A DNA stretch of 64,000 nt from Saccharina japonica (GCA_008828725.1 MEHQ01000681.1:186001-250000), one strand, 5' to 3'. Shown: positions 1 through 12,539, numbered from the stretch's first letter. Notes: generated from the letters alone by a model not told the origin. Numbers and translations: made by a program.

Positions 1-681
1 AATTTGATCGAAGGTTGAAACTATCGTACTTCGCAAGGCTGGGGGTTCCTGTTGAATTGTTCCGTCGCTTGCTATCGGTGACGGTAGAGAGGGCTGTCTT
101 TCGTGGCTGCGAGAGGTGATGCGGTCTGGATCAAGTGTCTCAAGCGACTTGTAGCGAAAAGTGTCTCAAGCAACTTATAGCGAAGCGATACTGCCGACAG
201 ATAAAGTCCGTAGTGTGAACTGCCATATTGGTTACAAGGGACAACCTGCCAGAAGGCCACAGTAGCAGGGTGTTTCTTCTAACCAATACCTCCATGTATT
301 TCGGCACAATGGATGCGTATGATACAACGTTAACCAAGCCAAGCCCGATTTACTACCTCGGTGCACTACTCGCGATTGACCTTTTGCGTGGACGCGTACT
401 ATGATACGGGTAGCCCTTTTTCGAGCTAAATTGGTTTCTAAATGACGGGGCTCCTTGACCCAAAAATCGTCGGAATGCCATTATTTTTGTAACATGATTT
501 AGTGTATATGTTTATACCTACTTTAGGCCAGGTATATGAGCTTTTTTATCGGGTTGCACTTTCAGTTTTCTCTAAATCAGTTTTTAGACTACTACAGGTG
601 TAGAGCCCATCAAGTGAGTATCCTCAGAAACAAAATGGTGTACCTCTACCTTGTCGTTTGTCCGTTGTCTGCTTGTCTCAG
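1..681. other. Intron or upstream region of SET gene, no exon seen
   Basis: I see no convincing exon here. The first supported exon, starting at 682, opens in the middle of a SET domain, so the 5' part of the gene lies upstream of the window and this stretch is probably intron. The segment around 405-650 resembles 53155-53400 (shared blocks near GGGCTCCTTGACCCAAAAAT and a CTCAGAAA-containing end). That suggests two diverged copies of one interspersed repeat. Confidence 0.4.
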
Positions 682-2651
682 GTGTTTGAGAATTACGGTC
701 ACCCCAATCACGTTCTGTTCCAGTACCACGGATTCTCCCTCGGCCGCGAGAACAGACACGATTGCGTGTGGGTCGCTCCCCAACGACTTCCCCGTGGGCC
801 TGGGCACACCTTAATGTTGGAGAGGATGAAAGAGGTACGCCTTGTGCCCCGTTTCTGCGATCGTTCTTGATTGTAGTAGGTAGACGGGGGCTTCCCGCTT
901 GCCCAGTTAACCCCCCCCACCCAGTGAGTGGTGGTGCTACAACAACAGCAGGCGCCCAGACTCAACGGTAGGTTGACGAATGTTCACGACTTCAACACAC
1001 TGCACACTCATACCGATGTGCGTACATTATCGACACCCTACGTATATACTACCCAATTTATCGTCTCCAGAAACAAACCAATTAAGGAATGAGTTCACCC
1101 CTTCATACCCAGGTACTTCAAAGTGTATCCCAATGCCAGGTACTTCGAAGTGTATATATTGCGATGCTTGAACTTTTCGAAGACCTTAATATGCTCTCGT
1201 TCGCGCGAGACCTCAGTTCGTCCTTCTCTGCCGCAACGTTCGCCTACACTGGTTATCTATCTGTGAACGCGGAATCTTCAAGGCGTTCCCTGGTGGGCGG
1301 CCTTCCTTTTGCATTTCGCTCGACAAACACGGCCCCTACGATTTCGTGTCATATGCCCGGATCGCGGCGGGTCTTCCGGCCTTCCTGGAGCCCCCTCCTG
1401 TCGGGGATGAACCCTGTTCCAACCGTGAAGTAGACGAACCTTCCTGCCTGCGGGGCGCTGAGGAAGGATCTGCAGAACGGTCTGTACACGAGCGCTGGGA
1501 GACTCTCCGCCATGACCCGCAAGGCCTAGAAGCTGTTGTGGCGTTCTTGGAGACCCGACTCTCTAAGTACCCCCGGCCACCATTGGTTGGGGGGAGCGAC
1601 GGTGATGGCGACGGCGATGGCGGTAGCTGTGATGGGTCTGGCGGGGAGAATGATGGGGCGGCTACGGAAAACGGTGGTGATGCGCGCGGGGCTAGGACGG
1701 CGGAAGAAGAATCGCGGGTGAGCTCTGAGCGACGTTGTTCAGCCCATGTTTAAGCTCGAAGTGTGTATTGCCTATTTTCTTCGTCGACCGGTGTGTACAG
1801 TATATCATGTACATACACATAATATGCCAATGCATTAGGCGACGTTAACGGATGTGGAGGCCCTGAACGCTGCAACCCCCCCCCCCCCGTCCCGCGATTG
1901 AGGGACGTGCTTATCGAAGCAGTATTTGCATATTTTTTCACCAAATTGTTTTTCTTGGCTTACAACCAAATTCGAGAAAAATGGAAACATCGGAAATTTA
2001 AGATGTCAAGTTTTTTGCACCCTGTTAAATTTCCAGATTATTCATTTTTTTCATTTTTTTTTCTTAATGTGGAAATCAAAGAAAATAGAGTGGAAAATAT
2101 CGACAAAATTTTCTGCAAAAAGCACGGCCCTGACCACCGCAATAGCTCGAGCGCCCTAAAACCTCTGGCTAATCAACCCTTCATCGAGCCCCGCTGAAGA
2201 TACAGTAGCTTGACTTTGATTTTTCAGACTAACGAACATCGACTACCCCATTCTGCCATACCAAGCCCTCCCAGGGCGTGACCAACTTTATCGCCCCCGG
2301 ACTGCGCCACGCTAACCTTTCTTATAAAATTGCCCTCGTTCAACGGCACCGCATCATTGAGTACATACCAGTGTACCAGTGCATGGTCATAACAACCACC
2401 CGCCCGCCCTGCGACCATCCATGTCGTAGAAATTCCTGGACAGCGAACGGCATCTGCTTCAGGAGATCTTGGACTACCTGGTAGCGTTTACTTCAGGCTC
2501 ATCTTGCTCCGAGCATGACCATGAAAAGGACAAGGTGGTCACCACTGAGGGCGTGCTGGCAGGGAATTATTCGCAAGAAGACACCCCCGGCGATGCGAAT
2601 GAACGCAGTGGCCATGACGACGGCAACAGTCAAGCCGACCCAGTTAGTTGA
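682..2651 (+). CDS. SET-domain lysine methyltransferase (Rubisco LSMT/SETD type), 3' part
   Basis: Exons 682-834, 1217-1717, 2275-2360 and 2444-2651 (TGA) join in phase without stops. The first exon reads VFENYGHPNHVLFQYHGF, the conserved SET C-terminal block (NYG, then N..L..YGF) that helps form the AdoMet/lysine pocket. The later exons fit the helical Rubisco-LSMT substrate-binding domain: LEAVVAFLETRLSKYPRPP, then IALVQRHRIIDERHLLQEIL. Members of this family methylate lysines of Rubisco, aldolase, ribosomal proteins or (SETD3) actin histidine; the substrate here cannot be told. An acidic Asp/Gly-rich insert (codons around 1600-1640) separates the two helical parts. The N-terminal SET half is outside the window. 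Intron 2 (1718-2274) holds an inverted-repeat element. Exon 3 is the least certain; its short downstream intron is 83 nt. Confidence 0.72.
1897..2136. repeat. AT-rich inverted-repeat element (MITE-like), family A copy 1
   Basis: The left end (AGGGACGTGCTTATCGAA) and the reverse complement of the right end (CAGGGCCGTGCTTTTTGCA) match imperfectly, and the body is AT-rich. A second copy lies at 32636-32918, sharing the termini and an internal block around AATTTCCTGATGT / AAATTTCCAGATT. The element has no coding capacity, so it is a non-autonomous DNA-transposon-like element. It sits in an intron of the SET gene. Confidence 0.5.
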
Positions 2652-2799
2652 GCTTCAGCAAGGGCGCGGGTAGGGCAGGATAAGGCTGTGTAGTGGTAGG
2701 AAGAGGCGTCACCGGGTGATGCTCTACGAAGTCAACCGCTCAACCGAGGGCGTTTGGGCGTGCAACGTCGTTGCCTCTCTGCCGTTACAATACGGTCCC

Positions 2800-2868
2800 G
2801 CGGCCGGTACATTCTCGTCCCGCTGCCGGTACATTCTCGTCCTGCTGCCGGTACATTCTCGTCCCGGA
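2800..2868. repeat. Short tandem repeat, about 22 bp x 3
   Basis: Three consecutive copies of a unit containing GCCGGTACATTCTCGTCC are visible just downstream of the SET gene. The copies are nearly identical, which suggests a recent expansion. Confidence 0.75.
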
Positions 2869-5800
2869 AATAGACGACGGCACGGTCCGAGCAGTCAGTG
2901 GCAGACCTCCCATTTACTTGTGTTCGATCCTCCTACGGGACGCTTCCTGATGAGTATGAGGCTCGCGGACGGGGGGGTTGCTTGTTGCTTGTTTTATAAT
3001 TGTGTTTGTGGTAGGTGTGGCTTATTACCGTGAAGTTGAACGTAGTGTAAAGTATGCGCATGGATACGTTGTGTACGAGAGCCTCCATAGGAAGAAAAAC
3101 TGCAAGCCTTTAACCCCGAAGTATGTACCGTCGGGTCGTGTTCAGCCGAACCACGAGATGCATACAGTAGCACCGGTGTACCGCAGCACCGGTATTAGCA
3201 AGGAGCAGTTTATGGGAGAGCCATTACTAGATGGGTGCATCGGTCGATCGCCAATGTTTCCTTCTTACATGCCATGTGCCTCTGGTTGAATTGTCGTGTT
3301 GGTGTGGAGGAATCATGGATCGATGTTTATGTTTGTATGGTACCGGTACGTAGCTGGCACGCTCCCACCGGTGTGGATCGTCCTGTTGTAAATGGAGGAG
3401 CCCGCAATCAGGTCGACAAACGCAGTTCAAAGGGCATTAGGCGAGCAAAATTGCAGGCACCTCGGCAGGAGAGCGGTCGGTCGAAACGTAGCGAAGGCGG
3501 AGTAGCGTCGGTGACTTGCTGGCAGGAATAGTAGGTAGGGCTGGCAGCGCGTTGCCATTTAGTACAGTATAGAGCGGCACGCTAAGTAGCGACACCCGGC
3601 TAGACATTTTGTGCCCTCTGCATAGCAATAACGAAAACAACCAACACCCAGTGGGTAGATGCCACGGTTACTCGCCTTGGTAGGAGTGTTCCAACAAGGA
3701 AGCATTCGCTTCTAAGGTGTTCGGGTGCACAACACAGGGCGGACAATCGCACGCGCTTTCAATGCCGAAATGCAACTGAATACGGTGCAACGAAGTCACC
3801 GACAAATCAGATAGCTGCCTTGGGGCGCGAAGGGTCTCGGACTCTGCCGAGTAGCCCTTCCATACCAACATATATAAAAATCGGACGCCTTGGTGACGCT
3901 GAGGTGATGTGTGTATGTTCATTGTCCTTCACACACATATAATTTATACCAGGTACTCATCACAGACATCTGATACGCGATGGGCCCGTCCTGACTATTA
4001 TTACTAATGTAGGCCAAGATATAAACGAGATGACCACCAAGTACGAAACACACCACACAAAAAGAACACAGCGAGTGAAATTCCAACCGTACTGGGCACG
4101 AAAGAGCACATTACAAGCAAACTACCCTGGTATGCAAGAGATTAACAAAACTGGCACAAGGTACTTTGTCAAAAACAAGGAAAAATAGAAGAACAGAAAG
4201 GGAAACAAGATACACATTATTGACAGACATGGTAGAGGCCCCGGACCTAAATACCACTGCAGCAGGGAACCATCCTCTACTATGGTTACTGGAATATCAC
4301 ACTCGCTGTAGCCTGTTAGGATCGTCTTGCCCCGGCCGGCATCGCAAAAAACGAAATCGAAAACTTGGGAAAGTGTTCTACAGAGGCACCACAGATGTTC
4401 GGACGCCGAATCTCTCCGGCTTACGAAAGGTTCATTATTCGTCACGGCTTATTTGCATATCAGGCGGGTTGGGTCGCAAAACGGGGGGAAGACATCGTGA
4501 ATAACAACAGGGGGAATCGTCGTTAACATGTGCCATAAATATATTATTGACAGAAAAAATGCGCTCAGCTTGCCCCCAATCAACTGGCAGGAGGGGGCGG
4601 GAAGTGCATGACTCTACACCCTATGCTCTTCAAAAAAAGACGGGGGACTATTTTTTAGCCCCCGTCGATCAATCATGGTCGGAGAGGGGGCACTCTCTGG
4701 CTCATAAAAGCAGGCACAGCTCCGCTGCTCGTCCTGGGACACATAGCAAGACCAACAGCTGTTGAGTGTTATTTCCCGCGTTGCTTTGGTGCCACGGGCG
4801 GTGTCCCTCAGTGACGACGAGCCTTATTCCTGTAGAACGGGCAAAAACATGGATATAAACTTGATTTACAATAATGGTTATCTGCTTCATGTCGCTGGCC
4901 TCGGGCGTACTTGTGTACGTGCCCCCTGCGTGGATTCTCTGAAATGTACCTACAGTACTGTATTTGAATAGTATGCCAGCTTTCACCGGTGACGGAATGA
5001 CGCCAACAAGTTTGGATCCTACTTTATCGGCCTTCCTTTCATACTTCGTTGCGTGCCATAACTCGAAGGCTTGCCGGGTTCAATTTTCTTCTCCCTGGTG
5101 ACAGCATCATCGTGTCAGCACTCTCCTCTTCGCGGAGCCCGGGTGCCCCTACTGTAGGCAGAAAAAGCCATTATACCACGCGAAACCAGGATTTCGTGTG
5201 CGTAGCCGCCCTCCTCTTGTGTCCTCTTTTTTCAGAAACATGAAGGCGCGTAGGGTCAAACTCCCACAATATGTGTTTCAGCTCCATTACGATATAATAT
5301 CGGTAGCAGATGTATGGTGGGCGTATCGCGTTATTTTTTCAGTTTTTAAGAGCGCGTCGAACTTTCTATTCGCTTCCTTCCCGATTTGCAAAGGTTACGA
5401 TTGCCATCCTTGTATCGCTGAGAGATCTGCAACTGATGTTCTTAAGCGACTCTTCAGGGTGGGCTAATGTTATGGAGTGCGATGTATTTTTCAGGCGGCT
5501 GCCATGTACAAGGAAATCAGGTCTGTCGTAGTCTTGAGTTTGGGGCGTTCAAAACTGGCGTTACGGATGTGTACGGGGACACGGGACAGAAGGCTACGTG
5601 CTCATGTTGGTTTAGAGCGGCCTCCCCGATACTGTCTTCAACCTGACCCTCAGGCAACATCGTGCGAAAATTAGAGAATCTGACGAAAAAAAAGCACCCC
5701 CCAAGGGAACAGCTGAGTAGACACCCATGTTGTATGCTTGCATCCATGCGGCCACAACCTTAAAAGGCCAACCAAACCCCTGCGAAAAAGGTTTTGAGCT

Positions 5801-6647
5801 TATTGACACACACCGCCACTACCAGAGCGACAGGCGCCATCACAGCAAGTATTATAGAAATGGGATACCGGAGAAAAATACCGAAAAAACTGACCACGGA
5901 CGGCGGCTTCCTATTACTGCTGTAACGCTCATAGAAGACCAACAGCCCGAGTCAGTCTACTAACTTCTGTAAGACAGCCAACCATGAAAATGGTGAGATA
6001 CTGGTTGATACGAGTGGATACACCAAAGGGCTCGAATCGCGACTGTGAACAACGCCCATCAACTCCAACTATGACACCCTGTGAAGCTGCGATGGAGTTG
6101 ATGAGGAGTGCACAACGTAGATACAGCGGCAGAAACACGAACCACGCCACCCTGAACTGTGCACAATGAAACTTGTTGTGTAACGGTCACGCAAAACGCC
6201 CGATGCCTGTCATAAAACACAATATAGAAAGAAAAATCGGGCTAACGAGACGGCAGCAACGATATTTGTCCGACAGCCTCCGTTTCTCTCCTTTTTTGTC
6301 CACCGAAAACGTTCCATTTTTACGAGCGAAACCATACGCTAGTTTAAACGGCCGCCTAAAATACAGGGGTCTCTCTGGAGCTGGGTGAAGTCGGAGATTC
6401 GTGCCGTCCGATCGAAAATCTCCCATCAGTTTTTGGGTGCCGTCCATCTGCGCATACAGCTAACGACAGTACACTTACCCACCAGCGCGAGTTCCTAGAG
6501 AGGGCTACCCTACATTGATACAAATCTGTGCATGTTGTATTTTCAACATTGAACAGCACCAGTTCAAGCTCGTGCTACGGTACGATATGCGTCTCTCGAT
6601 CCCCCCCCCTCCCCTATCGCTTCGGGCCCATTTCTCTTCAGCCACCC
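2869..6647. other. Intergenic stretch without a supported gene
   Basis: Only short overlapping open frames without conserved motifs are present. I could not find a splice-consistent protein with recognisable domains. The region separates the plus-strand SET gene from the minus-strand Tim17-like gene (tail-to-tail). A diverged or lineage-specific exon could have been missed. Confidence 0.4.
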
Positions 6648-8167
6648 TCATCGCGCTGAAGGGGGTTTTCGTTTGTCCTCGTCCTTGCTCGCCTCGGGCC
6701 ACGTGTCCAACTGAGCTTCGATTCCTGCTATCGACCTCAGTAGCGCTGATTTGCCAACCGCATCTCTTGCCTCCTGCGATTTCAGCAAGACGTAACGTCG
6801 TCAAGGGGTGGTCAGCCTCGAAAATTTGCTAGCAGCGGCGAGCATGGTACGAGCCCACAGCCTCCCGCCCAAGCCACCCACAAAGTTATTTCGAAGCGCG
6901 GTAACCATCACTGCTGTCGAGCACGTTATGCCAACCCGGTATGATAACACGGTACAGTAACACGGCATGGAAACACAGGCAACCCGGTACAGCAACCCGG
7001 TACAGCAACCTTCAAGAGCGATGGGTCGGTTGGGGTGGCCTCGGAAAACAACGCTCTGAGTCCTTCGAGAGAGAGCACACGCACGCAAGCGCGCTACCAG
7101 GTATGCTATAGGGTGGCTGAAGAGCCCGAAACGGGAGCACGAGTGCCTTGTGCGTCCCCCTCCCGCCCCTCTCCCGCCCACAACACTTGCCTGCGCCAGT
7201 CTTTCGTCTTCTGCCGAAAGTTTGGCCTGCTCTCTCAAAGACGCCACGTGGTTCCTGAAGAGGCCAAAGACTCCGCCGAGCCAAACACCGTAGAAGAGGC
7301 CTCTCCGCACCGCCGCCAGACCTCCTGCATAGCCAAAGTTCGCGACGTGTTAAAAAAAACAGCGGCGTGCGGGAAACCGACTGCGTTGGGACAGGCGGCG
7401 AACAGCGACATGAAATCGTGGCGCGTCGAAAAACTTTGTAGGGTACCCTTTCATATTACCATCAAGAAGGTTGGTTTTCCCATTTGTTTGCGATTCGGTT
7501 TGCGTCCAAAACAGGGGGGGGGGGGGCGAACTGCGCGTAAATTTTTTTCCCATGGAAGCCATGGGAGCGGGGTAAAAGCGGGGAGGTGGACTGTACAAGA
7601 TGTAAGCCGTGCGGCTTTGCCTAACACGCGGGGCGGGGGGGCACTGAGGTACTGTACCTGTAATGCAGCAGGGAAAATATCAAACAGACGTGCCGACAAG
7701 GGGGGGGAACGCGGTGGGCATGGGCACAAAGCCGACAAACAAGCTCAGAAAGTGCGTGTGCCGTGCAAAACCAAACAGGCAATCTCACCCGAAACACCGT
7801 ACGCCATGCCGGCCAGACCCCCCCCCACCGTGCCTCCCACGAAGTCCTTCTTCTTTCGGAGGGCCTCCAGCAGAGCCGACGATCTGTTCGACGACAAAGC
7901 AAGACAGCGGCGCAAGGGAGTCAACACGTCAACGTCGCTTTTTACTGGAGAGGTCGACAGATCATATATCGCACGGCTATAACTGCACGCGGAAAGGCTG
8001 AGCCTGTGGGCTTGTAAACTCCTTCCCCCTGCCATTTTTTCGATACGCGATGCGCCGTCGAAGACGGGATTCGTGTCCTGAAGACGCAGCGAAGTGACAC
8101 TGCTGCACGCACGCACGTACTCTCCCGCGAATGTTAATTCTGCCGGGATTGGAGCCGGGCGAGTCAT
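6648..8167 (-). CDS. Small glycine-zipper membrane protein, Tim17/PRAT-like
   Basis: Four exons on the minus strand join to 130 codons plus stop: 8167-8121, 7883-7798, 7324-7191 and 6773-6648. Splice phases agree at every junction; the third intron has a GC donor (GCAAGT). The N-terminus is MTRPAPIPAELTFAGE. It is followed by RKKKDFVGGTVGGGLAG, which fits the R-x3-D-x6-GG-x3-G core of the PRAT motif of Tim17/22/23-type proteins, then a second Gly-rich hydrophobic segment, GLFYGVWLGGVFGLF. The C-terminus is a charged helix. PRAT proteins are usually in mitochondrial inner or plastid envelope membranes and transport proteins or amino acids, or belong to complex I (NDUFA11/B14.7). Only two hydrophobic segments are visible against the usual four. 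This could therefore be another glycine-zipper protein, so a specific name is not justified. The 315-codon frame on the opposite strand (7035-7982) is a shadow. Confidence 0.55.
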
Positions 8168-8424
8168 GGCGTGGTGTCACTCAGCAAAGAGACCGCGATG
8201 CGGTCATCTGTCGGCGCGCATGCGTGCAGTGATTAGCGCCGAATGTGTCATAGTACATGTGACACCAGTACGGAGCAACCCCGGGGACATAATCAGTTCA
8301 CACAGCAAACAGTGTCAGACACAAAATACAAAGTGACAGGGAAACAGCCACGTTTCGTTTTTACGTCGATCTCTTGCGCGGCGGTGCCATACCCGGTACC
8401 ACTGCCGTAATGCTGTATATCAAT

Positions 8425-8500
8425 ATTCTCGGAAATATAAAGTGTATTTCGAGTACTTAGCCTCAAAGCCCAAACGTACTCTATGTTTCCGAACAGAGTG
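8425..8500. repeat. Foldback element, family B copy 1 (GGAAATATAAGG termini)
   Basis: CTCGGAAATATAAAGTG at the left is mirrored by ACTCTATGTTTCCGAACAGA at the right. Related foldbacks with the same CGGAAATATAAGG-type ends are at 26202-26278, 28207-28287 and 36483-36556. They are tiny non-coding palindromic elements of about 75-80 bp. Confidence 0.45.
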
Positions 8501-8539
8501 GTACGAAATATATTGCAGGGCTGTTCACGGGTCGCGTGA

Positions 8540-8645
8540 AACCTCGCGGGTCGGGTCTAGTCGGGTAAGAGTGACCCGACCCGACCCGACCCGTGAGAGT
8601 TGGAAACCTCCTGACTCGACCCAACCCGACCCGACACGTGAGATT
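8540..8645. repeat. Foldback made of ACCCG pentanucleotides
   Basis: Runs of CGGGT on the left (around 8548-8570) face runs of ACCCGACCCGACCCG on the right (around 8574-8635). They make a potential hairpin of simple repeat in both orientations. Confidence 0.6.
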
Positions 8646-9309
8646 AAAAAAAAACTGACCCGTGAAGAGCCGTGGTATAGTGCAAACATTTTCGATTGCA
8701 AACATTGCAAGTGCTTCCAAACATTGCAAGTGCGCTCACCCCTCGAATATCAAGGCGAATGTCGCGACTCGAACTCCCTGCCTAGCCCCCGCGCGCAACC
8801 TGACCGCGCTCCTTTGGTGGGAGGGGTACGTGGCGGCGAGAGCGGCACCTTTTGACCAACCATGGATGCAGCCGCCGGCCAAGGACTGTTCGTATGGAGA
8901 CAGAAACACACAAACGCACGGTTAGGCTCTATTTGGGTTGCTGCAAGAGGATAGCGGAGGCTCAAAAACATACAATTTTCCGTTCTGGCGGTGTGCCGTA
9001 CTCAACACGACGCGCGAAAAGGGCTGGGTGCAGGTCACGGCCGGCCCACGCCGTGTCATGTTGCGAATAATGTCTATCTGGGTCACCTTTACGAGACATT
9101 GGCTTCAGGGCGCATATTCCACGTTCGATTGATTGGTATTCCTCGAAACGTACCGCCTCGTGACAAGAAAATTACAAAGCCAAAGATACACAGGAGACCG
9201 ATGACAGCTGAAAAAAGTCGTCCTCGACTCATGGGCTCTTATCAGCGATGCTATGAAATAAACAAAAGCATCAGCTATATACACAAATAAAACACAGCTC
9301 CCAGCACAC

Positions 9310-12300
9310 TCAGCTCACCGCCGCCACCGTCGACGCCGCTCTCTCGTAGTCCGGCTTGACGGCCCTCTCCCCCCTCAGCACAGCCAACGCCTCCTCGAAG
9401 GTTTCAGGGGCCCGTTTTGCCGAGTCAACACACTCCAGCACCGCCGCCTTGAGCTTGTCACCGTACCCTTGTTCTTGCTCGTCCGTCGCAGGTGGGTTGG
9501 CTGATTCGTCACCGAGTTGGGTCTCTGCAAGGCTGGCCGTTGTTGGGTGTCCAACACCCGTGGCCTGAGTTATTCGCGGGGGGATCGGGATGGATCAAGC
9601 GGAGAAACCACTGCCGCATGAGACGTTGCCGTGACGTGTTGACTCGACGTATCTACCAAACCCCTTAGTAACTTGCGAGTGCTTGGGTACGTGCTTCGAC
9701 AGGCTAGAAGCGAAGTATTGATATGAACATTGATAATGAATGCCCCTGCCAAGGTACCACTCTGTCCATCGTGTTTACGTTTATATGTTGTCCCAAGAGC
9801 TCCTGTCAAAGCTATCTAATGGTACACACCGGTAAATGTTTGTGCAAGCCCGACCAGTCATACATCTGACTCATGCAGCACCACTATAAAAATATCAGCC
9901 TACGCAACAGCTATCCACAACACCTCTGCCGATTGACACCAATCGACTATGCACAACCATATAACACAGGTTTTAAACTTTATAAAGCAGCGTGGCGCAC
10001 GCACAACAATAAGAGTATGTGGGCACCAAGCCTTCCACGGACGAGCCGCAGATCATCGAGTGCCGCGCTGATCCCCGTAGATCGAGCCTCCCCCCTCGCA
10101 AGAGCCGAAGACCATGAGCATCGCATTGGACCTCACACAGCTCTGCAAACGTCGAGCCTCCGGCGTTGCAAGAGCTAGAGACTATCGAGTCCTGCACTGA
10201 CCGGATCTCCGCAGAGCGTGCTCAATTTTGCAGACGTCGAGGCCCCGTTATAAGCAAGAGCCGGGGATCATGGACCAACTGCACGGATCTTTGCTGCAGA
10301 ATATGCTTCCAAGTATTTTCTCAGGTTTAGCGAAATAACTGACAGGTTGCTTCGGGCACATGTTCAGCCTTCGCCATCTCAAGAGCTGGAGACCATCGAG
10401 CGCTGCATTGGGTGGGAGATACTGCCGAGTGTATTTTTGCCGCAGTTTTTTTAAGCGTCGAGCCTTCGCCTTTGCAAGAGCTGGAGACCATCGCGTTCTA
10501 CATCGAAGTTCGTACGTACTTCAGAGTGTTATTCTGCAAATTCGTGGACGTTGAGCCTTCGCCATAGCAAGAGCCGGAGCTTCTCGAGTACTGCATTTGA
10601 TTTCGTACTCCAGAGTGTGTTTTATAGTTTCGCAGGCATCGAGCCTGCGCTATAGTACGAGTGGGAGATTCTCGAGTACTTGATCAGATTTCGTACGCTC
10701 TTATACAATTTCGTAGATGACAAGCCTTCGCTATCGCACGAGCCGGGGGTCGTGGAGAACTGCGCTGGGGTTTTGGTCTTCTAATGTTTGCGTAGTCCTG
10801 TGGGCATTGATGAGCTTTTTCCATCGCACGTGCCAGAGTCCACCGAACAACCCACCCGAATTCTCCGTTAGGCCTGGGGGATGTGACCACGGACATTCGC
10901 GTTTGTCATACAGAACCTTGAATGTATCGACCGTACATAAGAGCCCCGTACCGTCAATGGGCATCGAACACCCTCATCATGATCTCCTTTACGAACAGGG
11001 ACGTATAAGACTCCCATGCAAGGGGCATTGAGACCCGATTCAGCTGCAGCATCCACCGCGACTCCACCCCTCCCTTCGGTCAGCGATACCGACACGAACC
11101 AAGCTACGCAGGCAGATCCGGCGCTGGGAGCGCGCTCGTGAAAATCTGTACAGCATCCTCGACTTGACAATTTGCCATCAAATGGAGAGTACTGTACATA
11201 TCTCGACATGCCCACGCCCAGCGCCGGATCTGCCTACTGTAGACCCCCAGGCGGAAGTGGCTGTACAGATATTGACGAGCGAGCTCGTAGCACCGGAGTG
11301 TGCCTACCGTACCACACGAGTGATAAAATAACACACCCCCCGCGATGAATTTCCGACACGATTTTCTCCTAAACGAGGGGGGCACACAGTGCGATAACGG
11401 TTGCTGTAGAAATATTATAATCCGGTGAACAACTTTTGATGGACACCTTGCTCGGCGTTTGCACCTTATGATACTTACAATACCCACTGGCGAGGAAACC
11501 AGCTTAAGAATTGAGACATGCATTCGTTCGAGGGGGTGTGCTATCTTATCTTACTAATAGTATACTAATAGTACTATTCATAATAGTATCACCCGTGTGA
11601 TGCGGTAGCTTGGTCCGTGTCGTGCCGCCAGGTCGAGGGTACTGTAAGGATCTTGACAAGCCCTCCCCCAGCGCTGGACTTGCCAAGCTTGGTCCGTGTC
11701 GGTATCGCTAAACAAAGGGAGGGGTGGAAATCACGGTAGATGCTGCAGCTAAATCGGGTCTTAACGCCACCTGTATTTATTATTTGAACTATACGTCCCT
11801 GTGCCTCGAGGATATCATCATAGGGGTGTCCGATGCCCGTTCACGGTACGGGAATCTGCCGTCGAAATCACTTGAGGTTGTTCGTGACAGATGCGATGTC
11901 CGATGGGCTCCAGCTCTTGCGATGGCGAAGGCTCGGGTGCATCAAACACACGCTACATGCGTGTGCAAAGCTGCGCTATCTCTGCAGCAGCAACATAAAC
12001 TAACTTCCAAACTCTCTAGATTATCCACATTCTAGAACTATTGCATGCACTATTAATATAGGCAAAGTCAGCAAACCATGGTAGTAATATGGTGCGGACA
12101 TACCGGTATAGTTCAACCCTACATTTATACTTCAAGACAACGTCCGCCCCAAATTCGCACGTGGCTACGTAAAAGCACATCTGTCCGACGTATTCGCCTA
12201 TCAAAAGTCATCAGAAACTTCCTTCTCTAACGTGAACGGCTCACCTTGGACCCTCCTAGTTGCTCCCTCGCATCGACAGCGCCACCCAAGGCTTGGGTGT

Positions 12301-12331
12301 TTTCGGTTTGCGGTACCCCGGTCGTCTCCAT
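9310..12331 (-). CDS. Tentative two-exon gene, unrecognised hydrophilic protein
   Basis: The last exon, 9564-9310, follows an acceptor ending ACTCAG. It reads through 84 codons rich in Ala, Glu, Asp and Lys (for example DKLKAAVLECVDSAKRAPET) to a TGA. A candidate first exon at 12331-12245 starts with ATG in a strong context (GCCGCCCATGG), codes METTGVPQTENTQALGGAVD and ends at a GTGAGC donor in phase 0, matching the phase of the last exon. Joined, they give 113 residues. The 2.7 kb intron would contain the tandem array and inverted repeat described below. I do not recognise the protein: no signal peptide, membrane segment or motif is visible. The last exon looks coding by composition. The link to the first exon is inference, and intermediate exons may exist. 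Confidence 0.35.
10030..10750. repeat. Degenerate tandem repeat, unit about 90 bp
   Basis: A unit containing CGTCGAGCCTTCGCCATTGC, followed by AAGAGCTGGAGACCATCGAG and a TGCA-containing spacer, recurs about seven or eight times with heavy divergence. A single copy in inverted orientation is present at about 11896-11940, at the far arm of the inverted repeat next to it. Confidence 0.65.
10880..11905. repeat. Long imperfect inverted repeat
   Basis: The left arm, about 10880-11104, is matched in reverse complement by about 11686-11905. Shared blocks include AAGCTTGGTCCGTGTCGGTA (at 11686) against TACCGACACGAACCAAGCT, GATGCTGCAGCT against AGCTGCAGCATC, and CAGGGACGTATA against TATACGTCCCTG. The arms are diverged, with indels. 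The centre carries further copies of a GCGCCGGATCTGCC-type motif and a smaller element (11318-11556). Confidence 0.65.
11318..11556. repeat. Inverted-repeat element, family C copy 1
   Basis: The left end, GTGATAAAATAACACACCCC, is mirrored by the right end, GGGGGTGTGCTATCTTATCT. A second, shorter copy with the same kind of ends is at 17602-17746. It has no coding capacity and is nested inside the larger inverted repeat. Confidence 0.5.
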
Positions 12332-12539
12332 GGGCGGCAAAGCTCCGTCAGCAGCTATGCAGTCGAAGGCAGGAACGCAAGCGGAAGGCAGGCATAGTGA
12401 GGCTCAAAAGGTTTGCATGGTGTACTGCGGCGTTTCAAGTGGAACACCTCCCGTCTTCTACCGCCATAAGTACGACGCATACGGCAGCATACAAAGCATT
12501 CGTGGGACGGCGACCCGCGACTGAATGAAATTGTAGGTA

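Noticed and set aside
7035-7982. 315-codon open frame on the plus strand
   Set aside because: It overlaps two phase-matched minus-strand exons with a PRAT-like core, contains G and C homopolymer translations and shows no domain. It is a shadow frame.
12246-12524. Plus-strand 92-codon frame
   Set aside because: The minus strand here offers a better start context and donor (12331-12245). The plus frame lacks motifs, and its only support is length.
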